This document shows, piece after piece, positions 18,957 to 26,630 of a stretch of 64,000 nt of DNA. The notes below the pieces were generated by a model. The model saw only the letters and a program-made list of their open reading frames with translations, ran no database searches and was not told the origin of the DNA. The stretch spans positions 1,550,001 to 1,614,000 of the forward strand of contig NZ_JAXHLN010000003.1 in the NCBI RefSeq assembly GCF_034522235.1, written 5' to 3'. The stretch is from Thiohalophilus sp. GTDB taxonomy: Bacteria > Pseudomonadota > Gammaproteobacteria > UBA6429 > Thiohalophilaceae. The translations under genes and the position numbers were made by a program. How positions within the stretch are numbered: the stretch's first letter is position 1; the number at the start of each line of letters is the position of its first letter.

Positions 18957-19511
18957 TTGTTGATTCGGGTTTTTGATGTGTTGTTTTCTCTGCTGGGGCT
19001 GATCGTCGGGATGCCGGTGTTGCTGGTGTTGTGGGTGATTGGCCTGTTCGATACGGGTTCGCCGTTGTTTCGCCAGGAGCGGGTGGGGCGGTTTAAAAGG
19101 CCGTTTGTGCTGGTGAAGTTTCGGACGATGCGGCCGGAGACGGTGTCGGTGGCCTCTCACCTGGCGGATGCGTCGGCGGTGACGGGGTTCGGGCGGTTTT
19201 TGCGCCGCACCAAGCTGGATGAGTTGCCGCAGTTGTGGAATGTCTTGAAGGGGGAGATGAGCCTGGTGGGACCGCGGCCGTGTTTGTTTAATCAAACGGA
19301 GTTGATTGAAGAGCGTGAAAAACGAGGCGTCTATAAGGTGCGGCCGGGGATTACCGGGCTGGCGCAGGTCAATGATATTGATATGTCGACACCGGCGTTG
19401 CTGGCCGAGACGGATGCGAAAATGATCGCGTCGTTGGGGGTGCGGGATTATTTTTGGTATATCTTTTTGACCGTGACGGGGAAGGGGACGGGGGATAGGA
19501 TTAAGGGATAG
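18957..19511 (+). CDS. Initiating polyprenyl-phosphate sugar-1-phosphate transferase (WcaJ/PglC-like)
   Basis: Monotopic phosphoglycosyl transferase. It begins with re-entrant helix [24 protein letters not shown], then [21 protein letters not shown] (basic motif), [26 protein letters not shown] (catalytic Asp-Glu region) and [11 protein letters not shown]. It loads the first sugar phosphate onto undecaprenyl phosphate. The open frame reaches back to 18837, but those codons are dispersed-repeat sequence. TTG 18957 (or 18960) has a GGAG six bases upstream and gives the normal PglC-like length, 184 residues. The stop TAG runs straight into a GGCAGTT heptamer tract. Confidence 0.85.
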   Translation: MLIRVFDVLFSLLGLIVGMPVLLVLWVIGLFDTGSPLFRQERVGRFKRPFVLVKFRTMRPETVSVASHLADASAVTGFGRFLRRTKLDELPQLWNVLKGEMSLVGPRPCLFNQTELIEEREKRGVYKVRPGITGLAQVNDIDMSTPALLAETDAKMIASLGVRDYFWYIFLTVTGKGTGDRIKG

Positions 19512-20125
19512 TTGGCAGTTTGCAGATGGCAGTTGGCAGTGCAATTTTGAATTTTGAATGGTGAATTTTGAATTGATGGGGCGCCTGCGGCAATGTTGAA
19601 TTTTGAATGGTGAATTTTGAATTGATGGGGCGCCTGCGGCAATGTTGAATTTTGAATGGTGAATTTTGAATTGATGTGCCCTTTGGGCGGTATTTTAGGT
19701 TCGAAGCTGGCAGTCGCAGTTCACAGATGGCAGTGTAGGAGCGGCTTGCAGCCGCGATATCTCGAATTCAGGCAGGGTCGCCGATGGGTCGCTCACGGCG
19801 TCCTGCCTCCCGCGACATTATCGCCAGGGATGGTGTGTATCCCGGCTCTGTCGGGAACAGAGCCGGGGTAGCACATCCATGTGCGTCAATCGCCTCCTAC
19901 AAAGCCCTTTGGGCAGGGGGAGTTACGAGTTACGAGGAAAGACGATGATGGCTGGTTTGTTGGGTCATTTGTAATGTAGGAGGCCAGCTCTCTGGCTGAT
20001 GGATTGGCGATGGTGCGATCCTGACAAGTGTGTCGCCGAGGGAGGGGGCAGTCTCCAGTCTTGCACAGTTGTCACTTGACAACCTCTGGCGAGGCGGCTA
20101 GTGTTAGCCAAAGTGAAGGATCGTT
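19512..20125. repeat. Repeat-only stretch: heptamers, 49-bp units, REP, short hairpins
   Basis: Starts at the stop codon with TTGGCAGTTTGCAG heptamers, followed by successive GATGGGGCGCCTGCGGCAAT plus TTGAATT-type units. Then come TTTTAGGTTCGAAGCTGGCAG, a REP (TGTAGGAGCGGCTTGCAGCC at about 19735), GCACATCCATGTGC hairpin sequence, GAGTTACGAG heptamers, and the segment GACGATGATGGCTGG. Open frames here are repeat artefacts. A promoter for the next gene pair may lie around 20060-20115, but no clear pair of boxes is seen. Confidence 0.85.
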
Positions 20126-20662
20126 ATGGCAAGGATCAGACACTCTAAAAAGGAGGTGGAGCTGGCGCTTCAGTATGCCGAGACGTGCGGGTGGCGTATC
20201 GAGGTTGGCGGTGGCCATGCCTGGGGAAAGTTATATTGCCCTTACAACGATCAGGAGTGCCGATGTGGAGAGTTTTGCATCGTCTCGATAGTTAGTGTAC
20301 TGCTTCACTCTTGGCGGTACATTCAGAGCCCCCCGAAAGTGCCAGGACAAGGCGCGGTGCGCAGGCAATGGCCCGGTCCTTGTCAAGCGCCGCAACGCGG
20401 TCATGGCGCTTTCGGGGGGCTCCCTTCGGGCGAGCCGCTGGCCGGCCATCTGCGGCGTTGCGCTCTCTTGAAAGGACCCTGCCATTCCTGCGAGAACGCG
20501 CCTTGCAGCTAACCGGCCAGCGGTTCGCTGAAAGTGCCTCCAAGAGTGAAGCAGTACACTAGTACCCCCAGGAATCCATCCGCGCATGCCAAACAGCTCC
20601 GCCGCGTTGTCGATAATTGCATGCGATACCGCAGTGACAGTGAGGGGCCACGTAATGAATGA
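20126..20662 (+). pseudogene. HicA-like small protein gene interrupted by a MITE-like element (copy A)
   Basis: The 5' part (20126-20290) encodes MARIRHSKKEVELALQ... with GWRIEVGGGHAWGKLYCP and a cysteine cluster C-x6-C-x-C-x3-C. The 3' part resumes in the same frame at 20561 (STPRNPSAHAKQLRRVVDNC) and ends at 20662, overlapping the next gene's ATG. Between them sits a 269-bp fold-back element. Intact relatives, from memory, read FCI-x-S-(I/V)-WSTP-x-NP without a break. The Gly-Gly-His hairpin followed by a basic helix is HicA-like (mRNA interferase dsRBD fold), but that is inference. Translation through the insert would give a 128-residue chimera. Confidence 0.72.
20293..20561. mobile_element. 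MITE-like fold-back element (copy A)
   Basis: Perfect 22-bp terminal inverted repeats: TAGTGTACTGCTTCACTC... at 20293-20314 and its complement at 20540-20561. Similarity extends to about 36 bp with four mismatches. The interior holds two further long stems: AGCCCCCCGAAAG (about 20329) pairs with CTTTCGGGGGGCT (about 20410), and GCGAGCCGCTGGCCGG (about 20433) pairs with CCGGCCAGCGGTTCGC. It is 269 bp with no transposase, so it would need one in trans. It interrupts the HicA-like gene in frame. Confidence 0.85.
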
Positions 20663-21182
20663 ATATGATTTCACGCTTAAATTCAGCCTCCCTGATGTGG
20701 GTATCAGGCCTGAGGACTATGTGGAAGCGTTGATTGCAAACGGGTGCGATGATGCTCTCATCGGTATTGGCCAGCAGGGGCGTATCGCCCTCAATTTTAT
20801 GCGCGATGCAGTGACCGCAATGGAGGCAGTACAGAGCGCTATCAAAGATATAAAGCGGGTTATCCCCGGAGCCAGGCTTGTCGAGGCCGCGCCGGATCTT
20901 GTCGGGCTGACCGATGTTGCGGAAATTCTCGGTTTTTCTCGCCAGAATATGCGCAAGATTATGCTTGGCGCAGGCACTGCCTTTCCTCCTCCTGTGCACG
21001 AGGGCCGGCCATCGATTTGGCATTTGGCCAAGATCCTGCAGTGGCTGGGGGATAACGGTCATTATGCTGTGGATGATTCGCTGATAGAGCTGGCCAGGGT
21101 GGCGATGGAATTGAATATCGTCAGGGAGTTGGATGATGTGGATGCGAGTGTGCACGACGAGCTGCTGACGCTGATTGCGTGA
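20655..21182 (+). CDS. HTH DNA-binding protein, partner of the HicA-like gene (copy A)
   Basis: 175 residues from ATG 20655, which overlaps the upstream gene's stop (ATGAATGA). The N-terminal part YDFTLKFSLPDVGIRPEDYV...DDALIGIGQQGRIALNF...AVQSAIKDIKRVIPGARL has a short beta-sheet character. The C-terminal part VGLTDVAEILGFSRQNMRKIM is a clear helix-turn-helix, followed by GRPSIWHLAKILQWL like AlpA/excisionase-type wings. The tight coupling to a small HicA-like gene suggests an antitoxin/autorepressor. I do not recognise a named family. The longer frame from 20586 is the tail of the upstream gene in another phase. Confidence 0.75.
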   Translation: MNEYDFTLKFSLPDVGIRPEDYVEALIANGCDDALIGIGQQGRIALNFMRDAVTAMEAVQSAIKDIKRVIPGARLVEAAPDLVGLTDVAEILGFSRQNMRKIMLGAGTAFPPPVHEGRPSIWHLAKILQWLGDNGHYAVDDSLIELARVAMELNIVRELDDVDASVHDELLTLIA

Positions 21183-21430
21183 TAGAGAATTGTTAATGGG
21201 ACAGGCAGGGAAAGTTGGCAGAATATAAAAGTGCTGAGGGGAAAGTTGGCTGTCGCAGTCATCAGTTGGCAGTGTAGGAGCGGCTTGCAGCCGCGATATC
21301 TCGAATTCAGGCAGGTCGTCGCCGACGGGGCGCCTCCTACAAAGCCCTTCGGGCAGGGGCGAGTTACGAGGGACGAGGAAAGAGGATGATGGCCGGTTTG
21401 TTGGGGGTTCATTTGTAATGAAGGCTGACA
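21183..21430. repeat. Dispersed repeats between HTH gene and dinJ-like gene (copy A)
   Basis: Contains AAAGTTGGCAG and TGGCAGTG heptamer pieces. A REP pair follows at 21272-21345: TGTAGGAGCGGCTTGCAGCC with an inverted partner GGGGCGCCTCCTACA. Then GAGTTACGAGGGACGAGG heptamers and the GATGATGGCCGGTTTGTTGG module. Confidence 0.8.
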
Positions 21431-21432
21431 CC

Positions 21433-21461
21433 TTGACTGTGTCGCAATTGAGATACATAAT
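21433..21461 (+). promoter_or_regulatory. Promoter with overlapping palindromic operator for the dinJ-like gene (copy A)
   Basis: -35 TTGACT (21433-21438) and -10 CATAAT (21456-21461) are 17 bp apart. The spacer is a near-palindrome, TGTGTCGCAATTGAGATACA (21438-21457), a plausible RelB/DinJ autoregulatory site. In copy B the same site (26007-26026) is a better palindrome, TGTATC...GATACA. Confidence 0.6.
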
Positions 21462-21492
21462 TAGCTGTGAATGACAACTGGAGAACCTGATC

Positions 21493-21786
21493 ATGGCTCA
21501 CACTTCAATGTTGCACGTTCGGGTCGACGACGAACTGAAGGCTGATGCGGCGGAAAAGCTCGCAAGCTTCGGCCTGACAGTATCAGATGCTGTCCGCATT
21601 CTGCTGACTCGCATAAGCAAAGAGGGCGGGTTGCCCGTTGGACTGACAGCCGATCCGGAAACTTACGACGCCTGGTTCCGCGACAAGGTGAAAGAGGCCC
21701 TGGCGGACACGCGACCTGCTGTGTCGCATAAACAGGTGATGGATGAGGCGCAAGCGTTGATTGACCGGAAACGGCGCCGTGCCTGA
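21493..21786 (+). CDS. RelB/DinJ-family antitoxin (copy A)
   Basis: 97-residue ribbon-helix-helix protein: SMLHVRVDDELKADAAEKLASFGLTVSDAVRILLTRISKEGGLPVGL is the RelB/DinJ core, with toxin-wrapping sequence behind it (ALADTRPAVSHKQVMDEAQAL). It would neutralise a RelE/ParE toxin and repress its own promoter. Its stop overlaps the start of the following toxin gene, which is truncated, so this antitoxin is now an orphan unless it acts on another toxin. Confidence 0.9.
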   Translation: MAHTSMLHVRVDDELKADAAEKLASFGLTVSDAVRILLTRISKEGGLPVGLTADPETYDAWFRDKVKEALADTRPAVSHKQVMDEAQALIDRKRRRA

Positions 21787-21898
21787 ATTGGAATGGCTGG
21801 AATTGGCTCGCGCAGACCTTCTGTCGATAGTAGATTACATCTCTGACGATAATCCGGATGCGGCAATGTTGAATTTTGAATGGTGGATTTTGAATTGA
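21779..21898 (+). pseudogene. RelE/ParE-type toxin, truncated by a dispersed repeat (copy A)
   Basis: GTG start at 21779 overlaps the antitoxin stop. The first 27-29 residues (PELEWLELARADLLSIVDYI...SDDNPDAA) match a ParE/RelE N-terminus. The sequence then becomes the repeat GCGGCAATGTTGAATTTTGA, which gives ten junk residues and a stop. The native gene should be about 90-100 codons. The join lies within GCGGCA, present in both gene and repeat, which points to microhomology recombination. Copy B has the same join, so truncation came before duplication. Confidence 0.85.
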
Positions 21899-22478
21899 TG
21901 TGCCCTTTGGGCGGTATTTTAGGTTCGAAGCTGGCAGTCGCAGTTTGCAGATGGCAATAAAACAAAGTTGGCAGTCTTCAGTTGGCAGTCGGCAGTACAA
22001 TTTTGAATTGGTGGGGCGCCTGCGGCAATGTTGAATTTTGAATGGTGAATTTTGAATTGATGTGCCCTTTGGGCTCTATTTTAGGTTCGAAGCTGACAGT
22101 CGCAGTTCACAGATAGCAGTGTAGGAGCGGCTTGCAGCCGCGACCTCTCGAATCATTCAGGCAGGTCGCCGACGCGTCGCTCACGGCTCACTGTAGAACC
22201 CCTTCGGGTTTCATTCAGCATTACTTCGCGTTGCTCAGGTCATGTCTCATAGAACGCTTTCAGCGTTTATCATGTTGTCTCGTAGAACCCCCTGGTTCAT
22301 TGCGAGTACCCTACGCTTCCAGCGTCAGGGCAACCCCACCCATCCCGGGTCGGGGCACCATGCCTCCCGCGACAGAGCCCACCCCGCGAGCAACGCGAGT
22401 GTTTTGGGTGTTAGTACGTCCCTGTACGTCAGTCGCCTCCCACAAGGCCCCTCGGGCAAGGGAGGCAGGTTGGCTGTA
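21899..22478. repeat. Heptamers, REP and a chain of short hairpins
   Basis: After TTGAATT-type units and GGCAGT heptamers comes a REP at about 22121. From about 22184 to 22455 there is a run of small stem-loops: TAGAACCCCTTCGGGTTTCA, TAGAACGCTTTCAGCGTTTA, TAGAACCCCCTGGTTCATTG, TACGCTTCCAGCGT, CCCATCCCGGGTCGGG, GCGAGCAACGCGAG and ACGTCCCTGTACGT. Related chains recur at about 28006, 32459 and 50689. Confidence 0.82.
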
Positions 22479-22511
22479 TTGACAAAACGAACGTTATAGC
22501 GTACGTTTTGT
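22479..22511 (+). promoter_or_regulatory. Promoter/operator of the yefM-yoeB pair
   Basis: TTGACA at 22479-22484 starts a 30-bp inverted repeat, ACAAAACGAACG / CGTACGTTTTGT (22482-22511), with 11 of 12 pairs and a TTATAG centre. This sits 17 bases before the yefM start and is the expected place for autorepression by a Phd/YefM antitoxin. Confidence 0.6.
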
Positions 22512-22527
22512 GGTGGAGGTATACGCT

Positions 22528-22770
22528 ATGAGCAATATTACTGCCACTGAGGCCCGGGCCAAACTTTACAGCCTGATTGATGAGGTGGCTGAATCGCACC
22601 AGCCCGCCGTGATCACCGGCAAGCGGGCCAATGCGGTCCTGATCTCGGAAGAAGACTGGAACGCCATTACGGAAACCCTGCATTTGTTGGCCGTGCCGGG
22701 AATGCGCGAGTCAATCAAGTCAGGCATGGAAGAGCCTGTCGATGAATGTGCCAGGGAACTGGATTGGTGA
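22528..22770 (+). CDS. yefM: Phd/YefM-family antitoxin
   Basis: 80 residues: MSNITATEARAKLYSLIDEV then PAVITGKRANAVLISEEDWNAITETLHLL, the typical YefM fold and toxin-neutralising tail. ATG 22528 has GGAGG eight bases upstream; the longer frame to 22510 lacks this. It overlaps the toxin start by 4 bases. It binds YoeB and, as a complex, the upstream inverted repeat. Confidence 0.92.
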   Translation: MSNITATEARAKLYSLIDEVAESHQPAVITGKRANAVLISEEDWNAITETLHLLAVPGMRESIKSGMEEPVDECARELDW

Positions 22771-23030
22771 GCTGGACGCTGGTCTATACCCAACAAGCGC
22801 AAAAAGATGCCAGGAAGCTTGCCGCTTCGGGGCTGAAGAACAAGGCCCAGGCGCTGCTCGCTGTTCTGGAGAACAATCCTTTCCAAAATCCTCCGCCCTA
22901 TGAAAAGCTGATCGGCGATCTGTCCGGCGCCTATTCACGCCGAATCAACATCCAACACCGTCTTGTGTATCAGGTTCTGGAAGAAGAGCGAGTGGTCAAG
23001 GTCCTGCGGCTCTGGAGCCACTATGAATAA
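22767..23030 (+). CDS. yoeB: YoeB/Txe-family mRNA interferase toxin
   Basis: 87 residues from GTG 22767, overlapping the antitoxin stop. The C-terminal catalytic part is intact: YEKLIGDLSGAYSRRINIQHRLVYQV...RLWSHYE, with the Glu, Arg and His of the RelE-like active site and a terminal His-Tyr as in YoeB. It cleaves mRNA in the ribosomal A site. Heptamer repeats (CTGAGTT/CTAAGTT) start four bases after the stop. Confidence 0.92.
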   Translation: MSWTLVYTQQAQKDARKLAASGLKNKAQALLAVLENNPFQNPPPYEKLIGDLSGAYSRRINIQHRLVYQVLEEERVVKVLRLWSHYE

Positions 23031-23471
<441 letters not shown>

Positions 23472-23816
23472 TTGGAGATAAGGGAATATCTGGATGAGGC
23501 CGGCAGGTCGGTTTTTGCTCGCTGGTTCAAAGGCCTGGATGCCAGGGCGGCGGCAAAAGTGACCACGGTGTTGGCTCGACTCGAGGCGGGTAACTTGTCC
23601 GAGGTGAAAAGCGTTGGCGCCGGGGTGTTTGAGCGGCGGATCCATTTTGGTCCGGGATATCGGGTTTACTTTGGCCGTGAAGGTGACCGACTGATTGTTT
23701 TGCCGGGTGGCGGTACGAAGCAGGGCCAGCATCGGGACATCGAGCAGGCAAAGCGATACTGGATGGCGTACCGGCAGCGTCGTATTGGAGGAACAACCAA
23801 TGGCACTAACACGTGA
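23472..23816 (+). CDS. HigB/Gp49-like (RelE superfamily) toxin
   Basis: 114 residues from TTG 23472, with a strong GGGAGGAGG ribosome site. The core EYLDEAGRSVFARWFKGLDARAAAKV...ERRIHFGPGYRVYFGREGDRLIVLPGGGTKQGQ is the Gp49/HI1419 killer-protein family. The order, toxin before antitoxin, fits that family. It overlaps the antitoxin start by 17 bases. Likely a ribosome-dependent mRNA interferase. Confidence 0.88.
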   Translation: MEIREYLDEAGRSVFARWFKGLDARAAAKVTTVLARLEAGNLSEVKSVGAGVFERRIHFGPGYRVYFGREGDRLIVLPGGGTKQGQHRDIEQAKRYWMAYRQRRIGGTTNGTNT

Positions 23817-24114
23817 ATTTTCCGAGACAGTTCGAGAACGTGCGCAAACGGATGTGGAATTCAGGGTTGCCATGTTGACGGAAGCTGCAGAGGCGATTGT
23901 TACCGGCGAGGCGGCTACAGCACGCGCGCTGCTGCGGGATTATATTAATGCGACGCTTGGTTTTGAGACCCTGGCCGATGAAACAGGCATCAGTGCGAAA
24001 AGCCTGCACCGGATGTTTGGTGCGAAAGGCAACCCGACGCTTTCCAATTTAACAACTGTACTTCGTGTTCTGGAAGCTAATGAGGGGCTGACTTTTGTTG
24101 TCAGGGCTGTATAA
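23800..24114 (+). CDS. HigA-like antitoxin (HI1420/dnlp-antidote family)
   Basis: 104 residues from ATG 23800, behind GGAGGAACAACC. An N-terminal helix region (TREFSETVRERAQTDVEFRV) precedes ALLRDYINATLGFETLADETGISAKSLHRMF, an XRE-type HTH. The end, GAKGNPTLSNLTTVLRVLEANEGLTF, is the family signature. It would bind the toxin and the operon promoter. AAGTTGGCAG heptamers begin eight bases after the stop. Confidence 0.9.
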   Translation: MALTREFSETVRERAQTDVEFRVAMLTEAAEAIVTGEAATARALLRDYINATLGFETLADETGISAKSLHRMFGAKGNPTLSNLTTVLRVLEANEGLTFVVRAV

Positions 24115-24694
24115 AAAGAAAGTTGGCAGTCGGCAGATTGCAGTTGGCAGTCGTTAGTGCAATTGTGAATGTTGAATTTTTAATTTTGAATTGATGGGGC
24201 GCCTGCGGCAATGTTGAATTTTGAATGGTGAATTTTGAATTGATGTGCCCTTTGGGCGGTATTTTAGGTTCGAAGCTGGCAGTCGCAGTTCACAGATGGC
24301 AGTGTAGGAGCGGCTTGCAGCCGCGATATCTCGAATTCAGGCAGGGTCGCCGATGGGTCGCTCACGGCGTCCTGCCTCCCGCGACATTATCGCCAGGGAT
24401 GGTGTGTATCCCGGCTCTGTCGGGAACAGAGCCGGGGTAGCACATCCATGTGCGTCAATCGCCTCCTACAAAGCCCTTTGGGCAGGGGGAGTTACGAGTT
24501 ACGAGGAAAGACGATGATGGCTGGTTTGTTGGGTCATTTGTAATGTAGGAGGCCAGCTCTCTGGCTGATGGATTGGCGATGGTGCGATCCTGACAAGTGT
24601 GTCGCCGAGGGAGGGGGCAGTCTCCAGTCTTGCACAGTTGTCACTTGACAACCTCTGGCGAGGCGGCTAGTGTTAGCCAAAGTGAAGGATCGTT
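24115..24694. repeat. Repeat-only stretch before copy B genes
   Basis: GGCAGTT and TTGAATT heptamers up to 24181, then the start of duplicated copy B: 49-bp unit, REP at about 24304, GCACATCCATGTGC hairpin, GAGTTACGAG heptamers and GATGATGGCTGGTTTGTTGG. No gene is seen. Confidence 0.85.
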
Positions 24695-25231
24695 ATGGCA
24701 AGGATCAGACACTCTAAAAAGGAGGTGGAGCTGGCGCTTCAGTATGCCGAGACGTGCGGGTGGCGTATCGAGGTTGGCGGTGGCCATGCCTGGGGAAAGT
24801 TATATTGCCCTTACAACGATCAGGAGTGCCGATGTGGAGAGTTTTGCATCGTCTCGATAGTTAGTGTACTGCTTCACTCTTGGCGGTACATTCAGAGCCC
24901 CCCGAAAGTGCCAGGACAAGGCGCGGTGCGCAGGCAATGGCCCGGTCCTTGTCAAGCGCCGCAACGCGGTCATGGCGCTTTCGGGGGGCTCCCTTCGGGC
25001 GAGCCGCTGGCCGGCCATCTGCGGCGTTGCGCTCTCTTGAAAGGACCCTGCCATTCCTGCGAGAACGCGCCTTGCAGCTAACCGGCCAGCGGTTCGCTGA
25101 AAGTGCCTCCAAGAGTGAAGCAGTACACTAGTACCCCCAGGAATCCATCCGCGCATGCCAAACAGCTCCGCCGCGTTGTCGATAATTGCATGCGATACCG
25201 CAGTGACAGTGAGGGGCCACGTAATGAATGA
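24695..25231 (+). pseudogene. HicA-like small protein gene interrupted by a MITE-like element (copy B)
   Basis: Same structure as the gene at 20126: N-terminal 55 codons to 24859, insert, then the last 33 codons in frame from 25130, ending at 25231. The insertion point is identical, so the element was already there before the segment was duplicated. Neither copy can make the native protein. Confidence 0.72.
24862..25130. mobile_element. MITE-like fold-back element (copy B)
   Basis: Second copy of the 269-bp element with the same 22-bp perfect terminal inverted repeats (24862-24883 and 25109-25130) and the same two internal stems. No difference from copy A was noticed by eye. It is here by segment duplication, not by separate transposition. 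Confidence 0.85.
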
Positions 25232-25751
25232 ATATGATTTCACGCTTAAATTCAGCCTCCCTGATGTGGGTATCAGGCCTGAGGACTATGTGGAAGCGTT
25301 GATTGCAAACGGGTGCGATGATGCTCTCATCGGTATTGGCCAGCAGGGGCGTATCGCCCTCAATTTTATGCGCGATGCAGTGACCGCAATGGAGGCAGTA
25401 CAGAGCGCTATCAAAGATATAAAGCGGGTTATCCCCGGAGCCAGGCTTGTCGAGGCCGCGCCGGATCTTGTCGGGCTGACCGATGTTGCGGAAATTCTCG
25501 GTTTTTCTCGCCAGAATATGCGCAAGATTATGCTTGGCGCAGGCACTGCCTTTCCTCCTCCTGTGCATGAGGGCCGACCATCGATTTGGCATTTGGCCAA
25601 GATCCTGCAGTGGCTGGGGGAGAACGGTCATTATGCTGTGGATGATTCGCTGATAGAGCTGGCCAGGGTGACGATGGAATTGAATATCGTCAGGGAGTTG
25701 GATGATGTGGATGCGAGTGTGCACGACGAGCTGCTGACGCTGATTGCGTGA
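25224..25751 (+). CDS. HTH DNA-binding protein, partner of the HicA-like gene (copy B)
   Basis: 175 residues, identical to the copy A protein except WLGENG for WLGDNG and RVTMEL for RVAMEL. ATG 25224 overlaps the broken upstream gene. Retention of an open frame in both copies while the partner is broken is consistent with a repressor/antitoxin whose loss is neutral or which still binds DNA. Confidence 0.75.
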   Translation: MNEYDFTLKFSLPDVGIRPEDYVEALIANGCDDALIGIGQQGRIALNFMRDAVTAMEAVQSAIKDIKRVIPGARLVEAAPDLVGLTDVAEILGFSRQNMRKIMLGAGTAFPPPVHEGRPSIWHLAKILQWLGENGHYAVDDSLIELARVTMELNIVRELDDVDASVHDELLTLIA

Positions 25752-26001
25752 TAGAGAATTGTTAATGGGACAGGCAGGGAAAGTTGGCAGAATATAAAAG
25801 TGCTGAGGGGAAAGTTGGCTGTCGCAGTCATCAGTTGGCAGTGTAGGAGCGGCTTGCAGCCGCGATATCTCGAATTCAGGCAGGTCGTCGCCGACGGGGC
25901 GCCTCCTACAAAGCCCTTCGGGCAGGGGCGAGTTACGAGGGACGAGGAAAGACGATGATGGCCGGTTTGTTGGGGGTTCATTTGTAATGAAGGCTGACAC
26001 C
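25752..26001. repeat. Dispersed repeats between HTH gene and dinJ-like gene (copy B)
   Basis: Counterpart of 21183-21430: AAAGTTGGCAG, REP pair at about 25841-25914, GAGTTACGAGGGACGAGG heptamers and GACGATGATGGCCGG. Copy A reads GAGGATGATGG at the last site. No gene. Confidence 0.8.
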
Positions 26002-26030
26002 TTGACTGTATCGCAATTGAGATACATAAT
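26002..26030 (+). promoter_or_regulatory. Promoter with palindromic operator for the dinJ-like gene (copy B)
   Basis: Same -35 TTGACT and -10 CATAAT as in copy A, with 17-bp spacing. The overlapping operator here reads TGTATCGCAATTGAGATACA, whose six-base arms TGTATC/GATACA pair perfectly; copy A has one mismatch. Confidence 0.6.
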
Positions 26031-26061
26031 TAGCTGTGAATGACAACTGGAGAACCTGATC

Positions 26062-26355
26062 ATGGCTCACACTTCAATGTTGCACGTTCGGGTCGACGAC
26101 GAACTGAAGGCTGATGCGGCGGAAAAACTTGCAAGCTTCGGCCTGACAGTATCAGATGCTGTCCGCATTCTGCTGACTCGCATAAGCAAAGAGGGCGGGT
26201 TGCCCGTTGGACTAACAGCCGATCCGGAAACTTACGACGCCTGGTTCCGCGACAAGGTGAAAGAGGCCCTGGCGGACACGCGACCTGCTGTATCGCATAA
26301 ACAGGTGATGGATGAGGCGCAAGCGTTGATTGACCGGAAACGGCGCCGTGCCTGA
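26062..26355 (+). CDS. RelB/DinJ-family antitoxin (copy B)
   Basis: Protein identical to the copy A antitoxin (97 residues) although the DNA has several silent changes, suggesting some selection on the protein or recent duplication. It is again followed by a truncated toxin, so the window holds two orphan DinJ-like antitoxins. Confidence 0.9.
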   Translation: MAHTSMLHVRVDDELKADAAEKLASFGLTVSDAVRILLTRISKEGGLPVGLTADPETYDAWFRDKVKEALADTRPAVSHKQVMDEAQALIDRKRRRA

Positions 26356-26455
26356 ATTGGAATGGCTGGAATTGGCTCGCGCAGACCTTCTGTCGATAGT
26401 AGATTACATCTCTGACGATAATCCGGATGCGGCAATGTTGAATTTTGAATGGTGA
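26348..26455 (+). pseudogene. RelE/ParE-type toxin, truncated by a dispersed repeat (copy B)
   Basis: Same 29 native-looking residues and same GCGGCA junction as at 21779, then MLNFEW and a stop supplied by GGTGAATTTTGAATTG. Copy A reads GGTGGATTTTG here and stops four codons later. Confidence 0.85.
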
Positions 26456-26630
26456 ATTTTGAATTGATGTGCCCTTTGGGCGGTATTTTAGGTTCGAAGC
26501 TGGCAGTCGCAGTTCACAGATAGCAGTGTAGGAGGGGCTGCCTGCGTCAATGTTGAATTTTGAATGGTGGATTTTGAATTGATGTGGCGCCTTTGGCGCT
26601 TTTTTTATTTGTAGGAGGGGCTTGCAGCCG
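26456..26630. repeat. Heptamer units, terminator-like hairpin and half of a REP
   Basis: TTGAATT-type units, then TGGCGCCTTTGGCGCTTTTT at about 26584 (hairpin with T-run), then TGTAGGAGGGGCTTGCAGCC at about 26611. The REP is cut after TGCAGCCG by the IS256 insertion and continues at 27959. Confidence 0.82.

Larger units (their letters stand above)
19613..21945. repeat. Copy A of a 2.33-kb duplicated segment
   Basis: Near-identical to 24182-26514 at a constant offset of 4569 bases. About a dozen single-base differences are visible. It carries the MITE-broken HicA-like gene, the HTH gene, a DinJ-like antitoxin and the truncated toxin. Both borders fall in TTGAATT heptamer / GCAGTCGCAGTT repeat sequence, so recombination between dispersed repeats is the likely cause. 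Confidence 0.93.
24182..26514. repeat. Copy B of the 2.33-kb duplicated segment
   Basis: Matches copy A (19613-21945). Visible differences include two amino-acid changes in the HTH protein (Asp to Glu in WLGDNG, Ala to Thr in RVAMEL) and several silent changes in the dinJ-like gene. The copies are in the same orientation and about 2.2 kb apart; the intervening DNA holds yefM-yoeB and higBA. Confidence 0.93.

Noticed and set aside
19656..19871. Small plus-strand frame, identical at 24225
   Set aside because: Consists entirely of REP and hairpin repeat sequence; identity is due to the segment duplication.
20311..20562. Frames on both strands inside the MITE-like element
   Set aside because: They follow from its inverted symmetry; no protein family or ribosome site is apparent.
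22132..22499. Two overlapping frames before yefM
   Set aside because: They are translations of the hairpin-chain repeat; similar frames occur at 32510-32828 over another copy.
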